From: Sphingobium yanoikuyae
GTDB taxonomy: Bacteria; Pseudomonadota; Alphaproteobacteria; Sphingomonadales; Sphingomonadaceae
Direction of reading: 5' to 3'
Length of the DNA stretch: 64,000 nucleotides
Assembly (NCBI RefSeq): GCF_013001025.1
Contig: NZ_CP053021.1
Coordinates: 4,409,001-4,473,000 of the forward strand
Both the position numbers and the translations under genes were made by a program. Of the stretch, positions 27,645 to 35,728 are shown piece after piece (within the stretch, counting starts at the first letter, position 1; each line of letters starts with the position of its first letter). The notes under the pieces were generated by a model. The model was not told the origin of the DNA. It did no database searches and saw only the letters and a list, made by a program, of their open reading frames with translations.

Positions 27645-28604
27645 TTATCGCAACTGTCGAAAACGCTTAAGCAATTTTCTTTGCCATGCAGGTCGCCGTG
27701 GCGAATTTGGAATGATTGCCGGCTGTTTCACCTCTTCCCCCATATAGCGATTGGGTCGCGCTTCCCCGTCGCCGATCGACACCAGATTGCGCAGGGCCAG
27801 CTTGCCGATCGCCTCGTCCGAAAAAGCGGGCGTATAATAGATGCAGTCGTCGAAATAATAATGCGTCACCTGCGACCAGCGGGTGAGCGTGGGGTCATTC
27901 TGGCGACTGCCGCCGTGGAGCAGGTTCGCGCACCAGATCAGCGCCTGCCCTTTTTTCGGGAGAAACCGTTCTTCCTGCGCGCCATGGACTTCGCGCAGCG
28001 CCTGCCAGGCCGGGGCATAGGGATCCTGTGCGGAGGCGAGATCGCTGCCATAGCCGCGGCGGCCAATCAGCGCATTGGTCATGATCGGCCATTTATGCGA
28101 ACCGGGATAGTAAAAGAGCGGCCCGGCGTCCGGCCCGATATCCTCCATCGCCAGCCATACGCCGCACATGAACCGTTCGGGCAGGCTGGAAAAATGGACG
28201 GAATCCGAATGGGCATCCTGTTGCGTGCCGACCGGGAAGTTGAGCGTCTGGAACGGAAAGGCGCGACGGCCGTAAAGCTTGCTGAGGAGGTCCAGCACCG
28301 CCTGATTGGCGGCGATGGCGCGGACATCCTCGTCAAACTGCCAGGCATCCTGCACGCGGCGTTCGCGCGTCGTCTTGTCGCTTTGTGGATCGGCGAAGTC
28401 GATGCCGTAGCGCGGCCCCAGATGGCTCTGAATACGGTCGATGCGGCCGTCCAGATCCGCGTCGGGGAAATCGAAGACGGCATAGCCCTTTTCATGCAGA
28501 TCGGTGGCGATCCGCTCTTCCTCCGCGCTCAGCCCCCATTCCGCCTTGAGCGCCGGGAATAGCGGGGATTCGATCAGAGGCAGGCCGGGAAAGATGTTGG
28601 TCAA
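27645..28604 (-). CDS. Phytanoyl-CoA dioxygenase (PhyH) family protein
   Basis: 319 residues. It looks like an Fe(II)/2-oxoglutarate oxygenase of the PhyH type: HSDSVHFSSLPERF carries the His-x-Asp metal pair, MEDIGPDAGPLFYYPGSHKW is the typical strand after it, and WCANLLHGGSRQN carries the distal His with the following Arg-containing segment. The start is a TTG at 28604 with weak ribosome-site support. It is in the leftward group with the DUF5672 and GT2 genes, so it may hydroxylate a sugar or lipid component of the polysaccharide. The substrate cannot be told from sequence. Confidence 0.8.
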   Translation of the reverse strand: MTNIFPGLPLIESPLFPALKAEWGLSAEEERIATDLHEKGYAVFDFPDADLDGRIDRIQSHLGPRYGIDFADPQSDKTTRERRVQDAWQFDEDVRAIAANQAVLDLLSKLYGRRAFPFQTLNFPVGTQQDAHSDSVHFSSLPERFMCGVWLAMEDIGPDAGPLFYYPGSHKWPIMTNALIGRRGYGSDLASAQDPYAPAWQALREVHGAQEERFLPKKGQALIWCANLLHGGSRQNDPTLTRWSQVTHYYFDDCIYYTPAFSDEAIGKLALRNLVSIGDGEARPNRYMGEEVKQPAIIPNSPRRPAWQRKLLKRFRQLR

Positions 28605-28644
28605 GCGCGTCGGTCCCTTTGCGGGCGTGAATGATGGGGCGGCG

Positions 28645-29403
28645 TTACCGCCTGAACTGGTCCAGCGTCAGGCGCAGGGCGCGGCTCCATCCTCCCCGCC
28701 CCTGCCCTATCTGTTTCAATATCGAAGAAAAGTCATGCCGGATCGTGCCGCGATCGTCCAGTTCGCGATACAGGGTCCAGAAGGGTTCGATCCCCACCGC
28801 CCGCGGCATCAGCCAGGCGCCATGATAGCCAAAGCTGGCCGTGATGTCCCCTGCCCGTTCGGCGGCGAAGCGGTCGGCGAGCGCGCGCGGCGCAAAGCGC
28901 ATGCCCTGCCGCTCCAGCCAGTCACGGTTGATCCGGGCGATCGCGACATCTTCGGGATGGGAAGGATGAAAGGCCGGATCGCGGCACAACTGCATCAGGC
29001 GACGGCTGCGCAGCGAAAAGCCGCCATTGCCGACATCATGCCCATCGGTGAACTGGGGCCAACTGGCGCCGATATAGTCATAAGTCAGAAAGTCGGGATG
29101 CCAACGCGATGCGTCCAGCACATGGCCGTCCCATTGGATGGTCAGGCAATGGCTGGTCTGGACATGATCGACCAACTGCGTCAGGAGAAAATCGGAATAG
29201 GCCCGCGATGATGTGATGGGCGCGATCGACACGACGGTGATGCCGGGATGATCGGGCTTCACCGGTTTGTCGGTCAGCAGCAGCGCGGCCGCAGCATCGA
29301 CCTGCGACAGGCTGGTTTCCAGCGCCCGGAGGGTCGCCGCAACATTGACCGAGCTGACCGCGCACAGCGTCACCTGCGGCAGAGGGAGGCGGGCAGCCAT
29401 CAT
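28645..29403 (-). CDS. DUF5672-type protein (putative sugar-modifying enzyme)
   Basis: 252 residues from the tandem ATGs at 29403/29400, which overlap the stop of the preceding glycosyltransferase gene; the open frame upstream of this lies inside that gene. LTIQWDGHVLDASRWHPDFL, YDYIGASWPQ and VGNGGFSLRSRRLM are the conserved pattern of DUF5672, a family found in glycosyltransferase-rich loci. The overlap indicates co-translation with the GT2 gene. Confidence 0.72.
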   Translation of the reverse strand: MMAARLPLPQVTLCAVSSVNVAATLRALETSLSQVDAAAALLLTDKPVKPDHPGITVVSIAPITSSRAYSDFLLTQLVDHVQTSHCLTIQWDGHVLDASRWHPDFLTYDYIGASWPQFTDGHDVGNGGFSLRSRRLMQLCRDPAFHPSHPEDVAIARINRDWLERQGMRFAPRALADRFAAERAGDITASFGYHGAWLMPRAVGIEPFWTLYRELDDRGTIRHDFSSILKQIGQGRGGWSRALRLTLDQFRR

Positions 29404-31037
29404 AGCGCGACCGCAAACTGTTCGCTGGCGCGGCTGAGTGCAGGATGGTGGTAGGGATCGTAGATTTCGTCGGTCTGCCACAGGCGCTTGAGCGCAGCCA
29501 GTTCGCCCGCGAAGCGCGCCGCGCCCACCGGATCGCGATCCAGCCCGCGCGACACCGATTCATGATGGATCAGGGTCGCACGCGGCTCATAGAGCGACTG
29601 CCAGCCCCGTTTGTTGAGGCGCAGACAGAAATCGACATCGTTGAAGGCGACAGCGAAATCCCGTTCGTTAAGGCCGTCCACGGCCATGAACTTGTCGCGT
29701 TCCACCACCAGACAGGCGGCGGTCACCGCCATGGTGAATTGCGGCAGGCTGTGGCGGTGGAAATAGCCTTCCTCATCAGGGCGCAGGAAACGATGGGCAT
29801 GGCCCGCTGCATTGCCGACGCCGATCACGACGCCGGCATGCTGGATACGCCCATCAGGGTATAGCAGCCGCGCGCCCACCGCGCCGACTTCAGGGCGCAG
29901 CGCCTGCGTCGCCAATATGGCGAGCCAGTGCGGATCAGTCATTTCGATGTCATTGTTGAGCAGGCAAAGCAGCCTGCCCTGCGCCTGCGCCGCGGCGCGA
30001 TTGTTGATCGCCGAATAGTTGAACGCGCCACTGTGGCGCAGTACTTGGTGCCGGGCAGGATCGAGCGCGGCGAGATAGGCCAGCGTTTCGGGATCGTCGC
30101 TGTCATTGTCCATGACGATGACATTGGCCTGCGGATAATGGGCTGCTGCAACACCGTCGAGGCAGGTGCGCAGCAGGTCCACCCGGTTGCGGGTCGGTAC
30201 GATGACCGACAGCGGCGGAAGGTCGTGGGCGATGGCGATCGGGCGGGCGGGCAGACGCGGTGACGGGCGGTGGCGGCGGTGATGCAGCATTTCGCGCAGA
30301 TGGACGGGAGCGCCCTGCCCCGCAATAGACGCGACTAGCTCCGTGGCCCAATCGGCCCCATCATCTGCGCTGTCGACGGTCACGGCCTCCAGATCGGCGC
30401 GTGTCGCATGGATGATGCAGGCGCCGGTCAGATAATCCTGATGCCGGAACAATTCGCCATTCCAGTCGGGCTTGAAATAGGGTCTGGCGCGACGACGGCC
30501 GATCAGCTGGTCGTCGTCGGCATAGATGATGCGCGCCGCCGTGCTGGCCATGGCAGCGCGATAGGCGTCTGCCGCACTGGGTGCGATCCTGTCGCCGGGA
30601 CGGACCGGCATCAGCCAGGGATTGGCGGTCCAGTCGATATGCGCAATGGCGGCGGCAAGCGTGGGTGTTTCCGGGCTGCCGATCACCAGCGGCGTCAGAC
30701 CTTCCATCGTCAGGTTTTGCTGCGTGAGCGCCAAGGATTTTGGATCAGTGCCACCGTGGAGGTCGATAAGTGCGATGATCGGGCAAACGGCGTCAGGCCT
30801 GCTGTACGACCGTTCCTCTTGTTCCTGTCGCAATGCCCAAAGCGTATAGGCACGCGGCGACTGGCTGAGCAGCGGTGCGAACTGTCCGCGGGCACGCACG
30901 CGCTTGCGCTTGATCCACCATTTCGTCGCGGTCAGATAGGCGCGGGGTTCTGCACGGAAAGCATCGAAATGGACAGACGCCATCAGCCATACGTCGGCGA
31001 TCCGCTTGAAATGATGAACTATCGACGACGATCGCAT
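29400..31037 (-). CDS. GT2-family glycosyltransferase
   Basis: 545 residues. The N-terminal ~250 residues hold a weak GT2-like half (IIALIDLHGG, AARIIYADDDQLIGRRR, FKPDWNGELFRHQDY). Residues ~275-520 are a well-formed GT2 domain: LSVIVPTRNRVDLLRTCLDG, VIVMDNDSDDPET, LLCLLNNDIEM and VAFNDVDFCLRLNKRGW. The arrangement resembles rhamnosyltransferase-like proteins and the first two thirds of the 942-residue transferase in this locus. It starts the leftward GT2-DUF5672-PhyH-sulfotransferase group, with an ATG at 31037. Confidence 0.9.
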   Translation of the reverse strand: MRSSSIVHHFKRIADVWLMASVHFDAFRAEPRAYLTATKWWIKRKRVRARGQFAPLLSQSPRAYTLWALRQEQEERSYSRPDAVCPIIALIDLHGGTDPKSLALTQQNLTMEGLTPLVIGSPETPTLAAAIAHIDWTANPWLMPVRPGDRIAPSAADAYRAAMASTAARIIYADDDQLIGRRRARPYFKPDWNGELFRHQDYLTGACIIHATRADLEAVTVDSADDGADWATELVASIAGQGAPVHLREMLHHRRHRPSPRLPARPIAIAHDLPPLSVIVPTRNRVDLLRTCLDGVAAAHYPQANVIVMDNDSDDPETLAYLAALDPARHQVLRHSGAFNYSAINNRAAAQAQGRLLCLLNNDIEMTDPHWLAILATQALRPEVGAVGARLLYPDGRIQHAGVVIGVGNAAGHAHRFLRPDEEGYFHRHSLPQFTMAVTAACLVVERDKFMAVDGLNERDFAVAFNDVDFCLRLNKRGWQSLYEPRATLIHHESVSRGLDRDPVGAARFAGELAALKRLWQTDEIYDPYHHPALSRASEQFAVAL

Positions 31038-31101
31038 GGGCCTTTTGCGAATAACGGCTTTAACTCGGATCGCAAAGGAAATCCTTGTAAATCGTTATGA
31101 A

Positions 31102-31168
31102 AAGATACCTATAGGATACCAAATAGCTATCGGATTTCCTGACGGTAGCGGATAGCTATACAGATAGT
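31102..31168. repeat. AT-rich repeat cluster A, upstream of parA
   Basis: Contains two GATACC motifs, TAGCTATCGGAT and GGATAGCTATACAGATAG, ending 3 bases before the parA start codon. Similar GATAGCTAT, GGTATC and GATACC motifs recur at 32255-32305 and 33487-33540. The position fits an operator and/or centromere-like site for the ParA partner protein. No ribosome site separates the cluster from the parA ATG. Confidence 0.6.
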
Positions 31169-31170
31169 CT

Positions 31171-31869
31171 ATGCCTACCATCGCTTTCATCAGTCCCAAG
31201 GGGGTCGTCGGGAAAACCACCGCTGCCTTGCGTCTGGCGTCGCAGCTGGCGCGCGGCGCCAAAGTGTCGGTGATCGACGCCGATCCCAATCACCCCATCG
31301 CCGCCTGGGGTCGCGATGCGCAGCTGCCTGAAAATCTGTCTATCGTCGCTAATGTCGATGAGGATAATATCGTCGATCGGATCGAGGAAGCGGCGGCGAA
31401 AACGCCCTTCGTCATCGTCGATCTGGAAGGGACGGCGGCCAAGATCGTGCTGCTGGCAGTCAGCCAGGCCGATCTGGTGGTGATCCCCATGCAGGGGTCG
31501 CAACTGGACGCCGAACGGGCGAGCCGGGCGATCCGCGTGCTGAAACAGCATGAGAAGATGACCGGCAGGGCCGTGCCCTATGGCGTGCTGCTGTCGCGGA
31601 CCAGCCCAATCATCCGCACCCGGACCATGGGGCATATCCAGGACGGGCTGGTCGACGCGGGCGTACCGATGTTCACGACGCAACTGCATGAGCGCGAGGC
31701 GTTTCGCGCAATCTTTTCCTTCCGCCAGACGCTGGAGGAACTGGACCCCAGGGACGTGTCCAATCTGGACAAGGCGATCGCCAATGCCGAACAGTTCGCG
31801 GTGGAAGTGATCGAGCAGCTGCGCGCCAATCGCAAGAGCGCGGCGACGGCGGATGAGGTGGCAGGATGA
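31171..31869 (+). CDS. parA: ParA-family ATPase
   Basis: 232 residues. The deviant Walker A loop is SPKGVVGKTTAALRLA (Gly-Val replaces the usual Gly-Gly), the A' region is VSVIDADPNHPIAAW, and FVIVDLEGTAA is the Walker B region. The short form without an N-terminal HTH matches type Ib plasmid partition ATPases and VirC1-like proteins. No Shine-Dalgarno is visible, so translation may be leaderless. Its stop overlaps the start of the next gene (ATGA, 31866-31869), a typical partition pair. The chromosomal setting inside a capsule locus is unusual. Confidence 0.88.
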   Translation: MPTIAFISPKGVVGKTTAALRLASQLARGAKVSVIDADPNHPIAAWGRDAQLPENLSIVANVDEDNIVDRIEEAAAKTPFVIVDLEGTAAKIVLLAVSQADLVVIPMQGSQLDAERASRAIRVLKQHEKMTGRAVPYGVLLSRTSPIIRTRTMGHIQDGLVDAGVPMFTTQLHEREAFRAIFSFRQTLEELDPRDVSNLDKAIANAEQFAVEVIEQLRANRKSAATADEVAG

Positions 31870-32255
31870 GCAGGGCCAATCCCTTCGGCGATCTGGACGA
31901 TTTCGGATCGGACAACAGCGCCAAGCCGGTGCCCGCCGACGCGATCGAGAAAATCGCGCAAAGCAGCGGTTTTCCGAGCCGCAAGGCGGGCGCCGCCAAG
32001 GCCGGTGAGACAGCGAGTTGGACAGGTGAAGCCACATCGCCCTCCCCTGCCCCGATCCCGACCACGCCAGCGACCGCTTCACAGCCCGTCCGGCAGCCGC
32101 GCCGCCATGTGACCGGGCGCAATCGGCAGATCAATATCAAGGCGACCGAAGAAACGATCGAGGAACTGTACCGCATCGCCGACGCGATGAAACTGCCGCT
32201 GGGCGCGGTGCTGGAACAGGCGCTGGCGGCGCTGGAGCGGCAGCGCGAAGAATGA
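31866..32255 (+). CDS. Small partition/stability partner protein
   Basis: 129 residues. The first ~85 are low-complexity and Pro/Ala/Ser-rich. The C-terminal ~45 (NRQINIKATEETIEELYRIA, then MKLPLGAVLEQALAALERQ) look like a ribbon-helix-helix-type DNA-binding and dimerisation segment, as in small proteins annotated as stability/partitioning determinants. It is translationally coupled to parA. Part of its linker is encoded by a 21-bp sequence repeated exactly at 8435-8455. By analogy with other ParA/RHH pairs it should bind the flanking repeat clusters and repress the operon. Confidence 0.65.
   Translation: MSRANPFGDLDDFGSDNSAKPVPADAIEKIAQSSGFPSRKAGAAKAGETASWTGEATSPSPAPIPTTPATASQPVRQPRRHVTGRNRQINIKATEETIEELYRIADAMKLPLGAVLEQALAALERQREE
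32005..32025 (+). repeat. 21-bp exact repeat, copy 2 (inside coding sequence)
   Basis: Identical to 8435-8455. Here it is read in frame as part of GETASWTG in the disordered linker of the partition partner. Confidence 0.7.
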
Positions 32256-32305
32256 GATACTGGATAGCTATCTGATAGCTAATTGGTATCCCTTGAGTAT
32301 CCAGT
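32255..32305. repeat. AT-rich repeat cluster B, downstream of the par pair
   Basis: Contains GGATAGCTATC (palindromic GATAGCTATC), GATAGCTAA, GGTATC and TATCC. An ACTGGATA (32259) and TATCCAGT (32298) inverted pair brackets them. The motifs are shared with clusters A and C. It starts at the stop codon of the partition partner. Confidence 0.6.
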
Positions 32306-32485
32306 TTGCTTCAACTTTGGTGCACAAGATCACTCCATATGATGTAGGGCTGCGCGCGATTTGAGGGAAATCATGACAATTCCCTACAAGCCATTCCTCC
32401 TATCGCAGAACTTCGCTCTCTCTTCTCGCCTAAAAAACAAGGCCGTTCCCAACTGACGGATGTATCCTCTCTGAGAAGGAAATTC

Positions 32486-33484
32486 ATGACGACCTCTCTT
32501 CCAACAATACTGGTCACGGGCGGCGCGGGTTATATCGGCAGCCATGCTGTGCTGGCGCTGAAAGATGCGGGCTATGGCGTGGTGGTGATCGACAATCTGG
32601 TCACCGGGTTCGATTGGGCCGTGCCGTCCGACGTGCCGCTGGTCCGCGGCGACATTGCCGACCAGCCTCTGGTGGAAGCCACGCTGCGCGCGCATGACAT
32701 CAAGGCGATCATGCACTTCGCCGGGTCCGTGGTGGTGCCGGAATCGGTCGAGAACCCGCTGAAATATTATCATAACAACAGCGCCAAGACCCGCGACCTG
32801 ATCGAAAGCGCGGTACGGGTCGGCGTGCGGCATTTCATCTTTTCCTCGACCGCCGCGACCTATGGCACGCCCGATGTCGCCGCCGTGCGGGAGGATACGC
32901 CGCAGCGGCCGATCAACCCCTATGGCATGTCGAAGCTGATGACCGAATATATGCTGCGCGACGTTGCGGCGGCGCATCCGATGAATTTCTGTGCGCTGCG
33001 CTATTTCAACGTCGCGGGCGCGGACCCGCAGGGGCGCACCGGCCAGTCGACGGCGGGCGCCACCCACCTGATCAAGGTGGCGGTCGAAGCAGCGCTGGGC
33101 AAGCGCAGCCATGTGGGCGTGTTCGGCACCGATTTCGACACGCCGGACGGTACGGGCGTGCGCGACTATATCCATGTCAGCGATCTGGCCGCCGCCCATG
33201 TGCTGGCGCTGGAGGCGCTGATGGCCAAGCCCGACGAGAATTATCTGCTCAACTGCGGCTATGGTCGAGGCTTTTCGGTGCTGGAGGTGCTGGACGCGGT
33301 GGACCGCGTGACCAACATGACGATCGAGCGCCGACTGGAAGGGCGGCGCGCGGGCGATCCGCCATCGCTGATTTCCGACAACAGCGCGATCATGGCGCAA
33401 TTCCCCTGGGAACCGCGCCACGCCGACCTGACGCAGATCGTCACCCATGCGCTGGCCTGGGAACGCAAGCTGAGCGAGCGCTAA
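32486..33484 (+). CDS. galE: UDP-glucose 4-epimerase
   Basis: A 332-residue NAD-dependent SDR enzyme interconverting UDP-glucose and UDP-galactose, supplying galactose for the polysaccharide. VTGGAGYIGSHAVLAL is the NAD-binding motif. Also visible are IMHFAGSVVVPESVENPLKYY, FSSTAATYG, the catalytic pair in PINPYGMSKLMTEYM, LRYFNVAGADPQGRTGQ and DYIHVSDLAAAHVLAL. GAGAAGGAAA lies just upstream of the ATG. It is separated from the par pair by 230 bases, so probably has its own promoter. Confidence 0.95.
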   Translation: MTTSLPTILVTGGAGYIGSHAVLALKDAGYGVVVIDNLVTGFDWAVPSDVPLVRGDIADQPLVEATLRAHDIKAIMHFAGSVVVPESVENPLKYYHNNSAKTRDLIESAVRVGVRHFIFSSTAATYGTPDVAAVREDTPQRPINPYGMSKLMTEYMLRDVAAAHPMNFCALRYFNVAGADPQGRTGQSTAGATHLIKVAVEAALGKRSHVGVFGTDFDTPDGTGVRDYIHVSDLAAAHVLALEALMAKPDENYLLNCGYGRGFSVLEVLDAVDRVTNMTIERRLEGRRAGDPPSLISDNSAIMAQFPWEPRHADLTQIVTHALAWERKLSER

Positions 33485-33486
33485 TA

Positions 33487-33540
33487 GGATATGCTCTATA
33501 TGGTATCTAAAGGATATCTTATAGTTATCTTTTAGATACC
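33487..33540. repeat. AT-rich repeat cluster C with large hairpin, after galE
   Basis: GGATAT and GGTATC/GATACC motifs like those of clusters A and B. Arms 33502-33517 and 33525-33540 pair at 14 of 16 positions around a 7-nt loop. It could end galE transcription, though no T-run follows, or be a third binding site for the par proteins. Confidence 0.6.
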
Positions 33541-33552
33541 ATTACCCTGATC

Positions 33553-33846
33553 TCAGTTTTTATGCGCTTTCCAATTGCCATTCGACCGGCACAGCATATC
33601 AATCATGAAACGCCACACATTGGCTGCGTCGCTTTCATGGCCCATGCTGGATTCTTCACTGCCAACATGACGAATGATTTCGGATCCAGCCTCTTTCATG
33701 GCCTGGCTCGGTTCACGCAAAGCTTCGACCAGCAGCAACACTTGCGCTCGATAGTGCGTCCATCGAGGTGATCCGGCCATTACGTCATCCCCATCTTCCC
33801 CCTGAAGCTGACATAAGGCGCGGGCGGCTTTTTCAATCGGATCCAT
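33553..33846 (-). CDS. Small hypothetical protein next to the IS110 element
   Basis: 97 residues starting MDPIEKAARALCQLQGEDGD at 33846. The open frame continues upstream to 33963 but that part runs into the IS element. The sequence is soluble and helical-looking, with WTHYRAQVLLLVEALREPSQ and VWRFMIDMLCRSNG. Short proteins beginning with ARALC...W..Y...V..L..AL are common hypotheticals in sphingomonads. The left end of the IS element lies about 35 bases upstream of the start codon, so the native promoter is probably lost. Confidence 0.6.
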   Translation of the reverse strand: MDPIEKAARALCQLQGEDGDDVMAGSPRWTHYRAQVLLLVEALREPSQAMKEAGSEIIRHVGSEESSMGHESDAANVWRFMIDMLCRSNGNWKAHKN

Positions 33847-33946
33847 ATTGGGGGCATCGCAGAATCTGGTCGTAAACGATGGAGTGGATGGCTCCCGCTC
33901 ACCGGCTGAGGCAGACTGCCTCGGCTGAAGAGCGAGGAGACGGACG

Positions 33947-34981
33947 ATGAGTGAGATTGTCACGATTGGGCTGGATATCGCGAAGTCGGTGTTCCAGGTC
34001 CATGGTGTAGACGCGGCGGGTCAGGTGGTTGTGACCCGGCAATTGAAGCGCGGACAGATGTTGAAGTTTTTCGCGGCATTGCCTCCGGTTCTGATCGGGA
34101 TCGAAGCCTGCGGAACGGCGCATCACTGGGGTCGGCAGCTCCAGAACCTGGGCCACGACGTAAAACTCATCCCGCCGATCTACGTGAAACCTTACGTCAA
34201 GCGGCAGAAGAACGATGCCGCCGATGCCGAAGCGATTTGCGAGGCGGTGACGCGGCCGACAATGCGGTTCGTCGAAATCAAGTCAGTTGACCAGCAGGCT
34301 GGCGGCGTGCTGCACAAAACGCGGGCACTGCTGATCAAGCAGCGGACGATGATGTTCAATGCCGTGCGCAGCCATCTGGCCGAATTCGGTCTTGTGACGG
34401 GTACCGGCGTGGCGCAGGTGGTGCGCATGGTCGATCGGCTTGCGAAAGGGGACGAACTCGATCTTCCGGAACTGGCGCGCGAGACACTCGGCGTCTTAGC
34501 GCGCCACATTCAGGAACTGCAGGACAAGCTCACCGGGATCGATAAGCAGTTGACCCGCTGGCATTATCGCAACGACGTCAGCAACATCCTTGAAACCATC
34601 CCCGGCGTTGGTGTGATCACCGCCTCGGCGCTCGCGTCGATGGTGACCAACGCGCAGAGCTTCAGGTCGGCCCGCCATTTCGCCGCCTGGCTTGGACTCG
34701 TGCCCCGGCAAAACTCGTCAGGTGGCAAGACCCGCCTGGGCAAGATTACCAAGGGCGGCAATCGCTACCTGCGACAATTGCTGGTCGTCGGTGCGACTTC
34801 AGTGCTGCGGCATGTCCGGGCGGGCAGCGTCAAAGGCTTTGAATGGGCCAAAGCCTTGCTTGATCGCCGTCCGCCCAAGGTCGTGGCCGTTGCTCTGGCC
34901 AACAAGATGGCGCGTATTGCATGGGTGGTGATGACGCGCGGCGTCGAGTATGAAAGAAAGGAATTGGCGATCGCAGCCTGA
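33947..34981 (+). CDS. IS110-family (IS1111-type) transposase
   Basis: A 344-residue DEDD recombinase. The N-terminal RuvC-like part starts IGLDIAKSVFQVHGVD (first Asp), with GIEACGTAHHWGRQL (Glu) and VKRQKNDAADAEAICEA (Asp pair). The C-terminal Transposase_20 part has ILETIPGVGVITASALAS, FAAWLGLVPRQNSSGGK and GGNRYLRQLLVVGA, with the conserved Ser in the NSSGGK region. The frame is intact. A GAGGAGACGG ribosome site precedes the ATG. Confidence 0.94.
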   Translation: MSEIVTIGLDIAKSVFQVHGVDAAGQVVVTRQLKRGQMLKFFAALPPVLIGIEACGTAHHWGRQLQNLGHDVKLIPPIYVKPYVKRQKNDAADAEAICEAVTRPTMRFVEIKSVDQQAGGVLHKTRALLIKQRTMMFNAVRSHLAEFGLVTGTGVAQVVRMVDRLAKGDELDLPELARETLGVLARHIQELQDKLTGIDKQLTRWHYRNDVSNILETIPGVGVITASALASMVTNAQSFRSARHFAAWLGLVPRQNSSGGKTRLGKITKGGNRYLRQLLVVGATSVLRHVRAGSVKGFEWAKALLDRRPPKVVAVALANKMARIAWVVMTRGVEYERKELAIAA

Positions 34982-34984
34982 TTG

Positions 34985-35222
34985 GCAGGCGATGGCAAAA
35001 CAAGGTTGAGGTGTGAAGACCGACTGAAGGCAAGCCATTCGATCCACCGAGCTTCGGCAAACCTGCTTAGCGTACAGGACTTCGAGTCCGCGTAAACGAT
35101 GAGGAGGCCAGGGCTGGCGGAATCCTTCAAGGCCAGCAGCCGTATAAAGGCTGCACATAAAGGCCGGACACGCGACTGCACTCGATATGGCATGTCAGAA
35201 CGTCAGAAAATCGCACCGCAAC
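34985..35222 (+). ncRNA. Candidate bridge/seek RNA of the IS110 element
   Basis: This is the non-coding 3' end of an IS1111-type element, where the guide RNA of this group is encoded. Hairpin GGACT-TCG-AGTCC (35077-35089) is flanked by AGCGTAC (35069-35075), complementary to GTACGCT at 35242-35248 just right of the element, and by CGTAAACGATG (35091-35101), identical to 33871-33881 just left of it. A further stem GCTGGC/GCCAGC follows. The layout fits a target-binding loop. RNA ends and expression are not known. Confidence 0.55.
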
Positions 35223-35290
35223 GCGGGAGCCATCCACACGCGTACGCTCTCATGACTGCCATCTGAGATGCTGACCGAGTTTACCTCTTC

Positions 35291-35308
35291 GCTGGCCGCA
35301 AGGCCAGC
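35291..35308. repeat. Perfect hairpin, 7-bp stem with GCAA loop
   Basis: GCTGGCC-GCAA-GGCCAGC followed by GTTTGC. It could be a weak terminator or a REP-like palindrome; the loop is the same as in the palindrome at 8608. Confidence 0.5.
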
Positions 35309-35563
35309 GTTTGCATTGACCTTGGCGGGTGTGCCGCGGACGCCTGATCGACGACGATTGATCGTGCTCTCATCCGCGGGTTGGTTACCGCACTACCCGT
35401 ATCCGTCGCTGGGCCTATCCTCCGTCTAAGTTCGGGCGTCGGACGAACCTGCCCCACCGTACACCGTGGATTGCCCATCACAGTCGGGTGCCCGCGGCAC
35501 GCCGGCCAAGGCTATGCAGATGGTGCGCTGGCGCCTCCTGTTGTCGTAATCGTTGTACGTGGA

Positions 35564-35728
35564 TCAGCCAGCCATCGCCGGTGACACCCGACGTGCAATG
35601 TCCCAGGCATAGCCGACCAATTCACGCGCGATTGCAGTAGTCACTTTCGGCTGCGGCTTGCCAGTGGATGCCAGGCGTCGGTAGCGCTGACCCCAACAGA
35701 GATGCCCCGCGGCCTTGGAAGAGGTCGA
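35564..35728 (-). pseudogene. C-terminal relic of an IS110-family transposase
   Basis: The minus-strand frame reads GHLCWGQRYRRLASTGKPQP, then KVTTAIARELVGYAWDIARR, a typical C-terminal segment of IS110-family transposases, before a stop at 35564. The frame is closed by a TAG just upstream of 35728 and no N-terminal part is present. It differs from the intact IS110 element 0.3 kb away, so it is a remnant of another copy type. Confidence 0.7.

Larger units (their letters stand above)
33878..35240 (+). mobile_element. IS110-family insertion sequence (IS1111-type)
   Basis: One transposase gene with a short 5' end and a ~255-base 3' non-coding end. A perfect 15-bp inverted pair, GTGGATGGCTCCCGC, stands at 33884-33898 and (complement) 35223-35237. 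Subterminal inverted repeats and a long 3' non-coding end are the mark of the IS1111 group. Exact outer ends are uncertain by a few bases, and no target duplication is expected. Confidence 0.85.

Noticed and set aside
31102..33540. Clusters of short repeats as a possible CRISPR array
   Set aside because: Repeats are 6-11 bp, irregularly spaced and in mixed orientation, with no spacers of constant length and no cas genes.
35091..35101. CGTAAACGATG resembles a conserved segment of 16S rRNA
   Set aside because: The surrounding sequence does not continue as rRNA; the match is explained by the left flank of the IS110 element instead.
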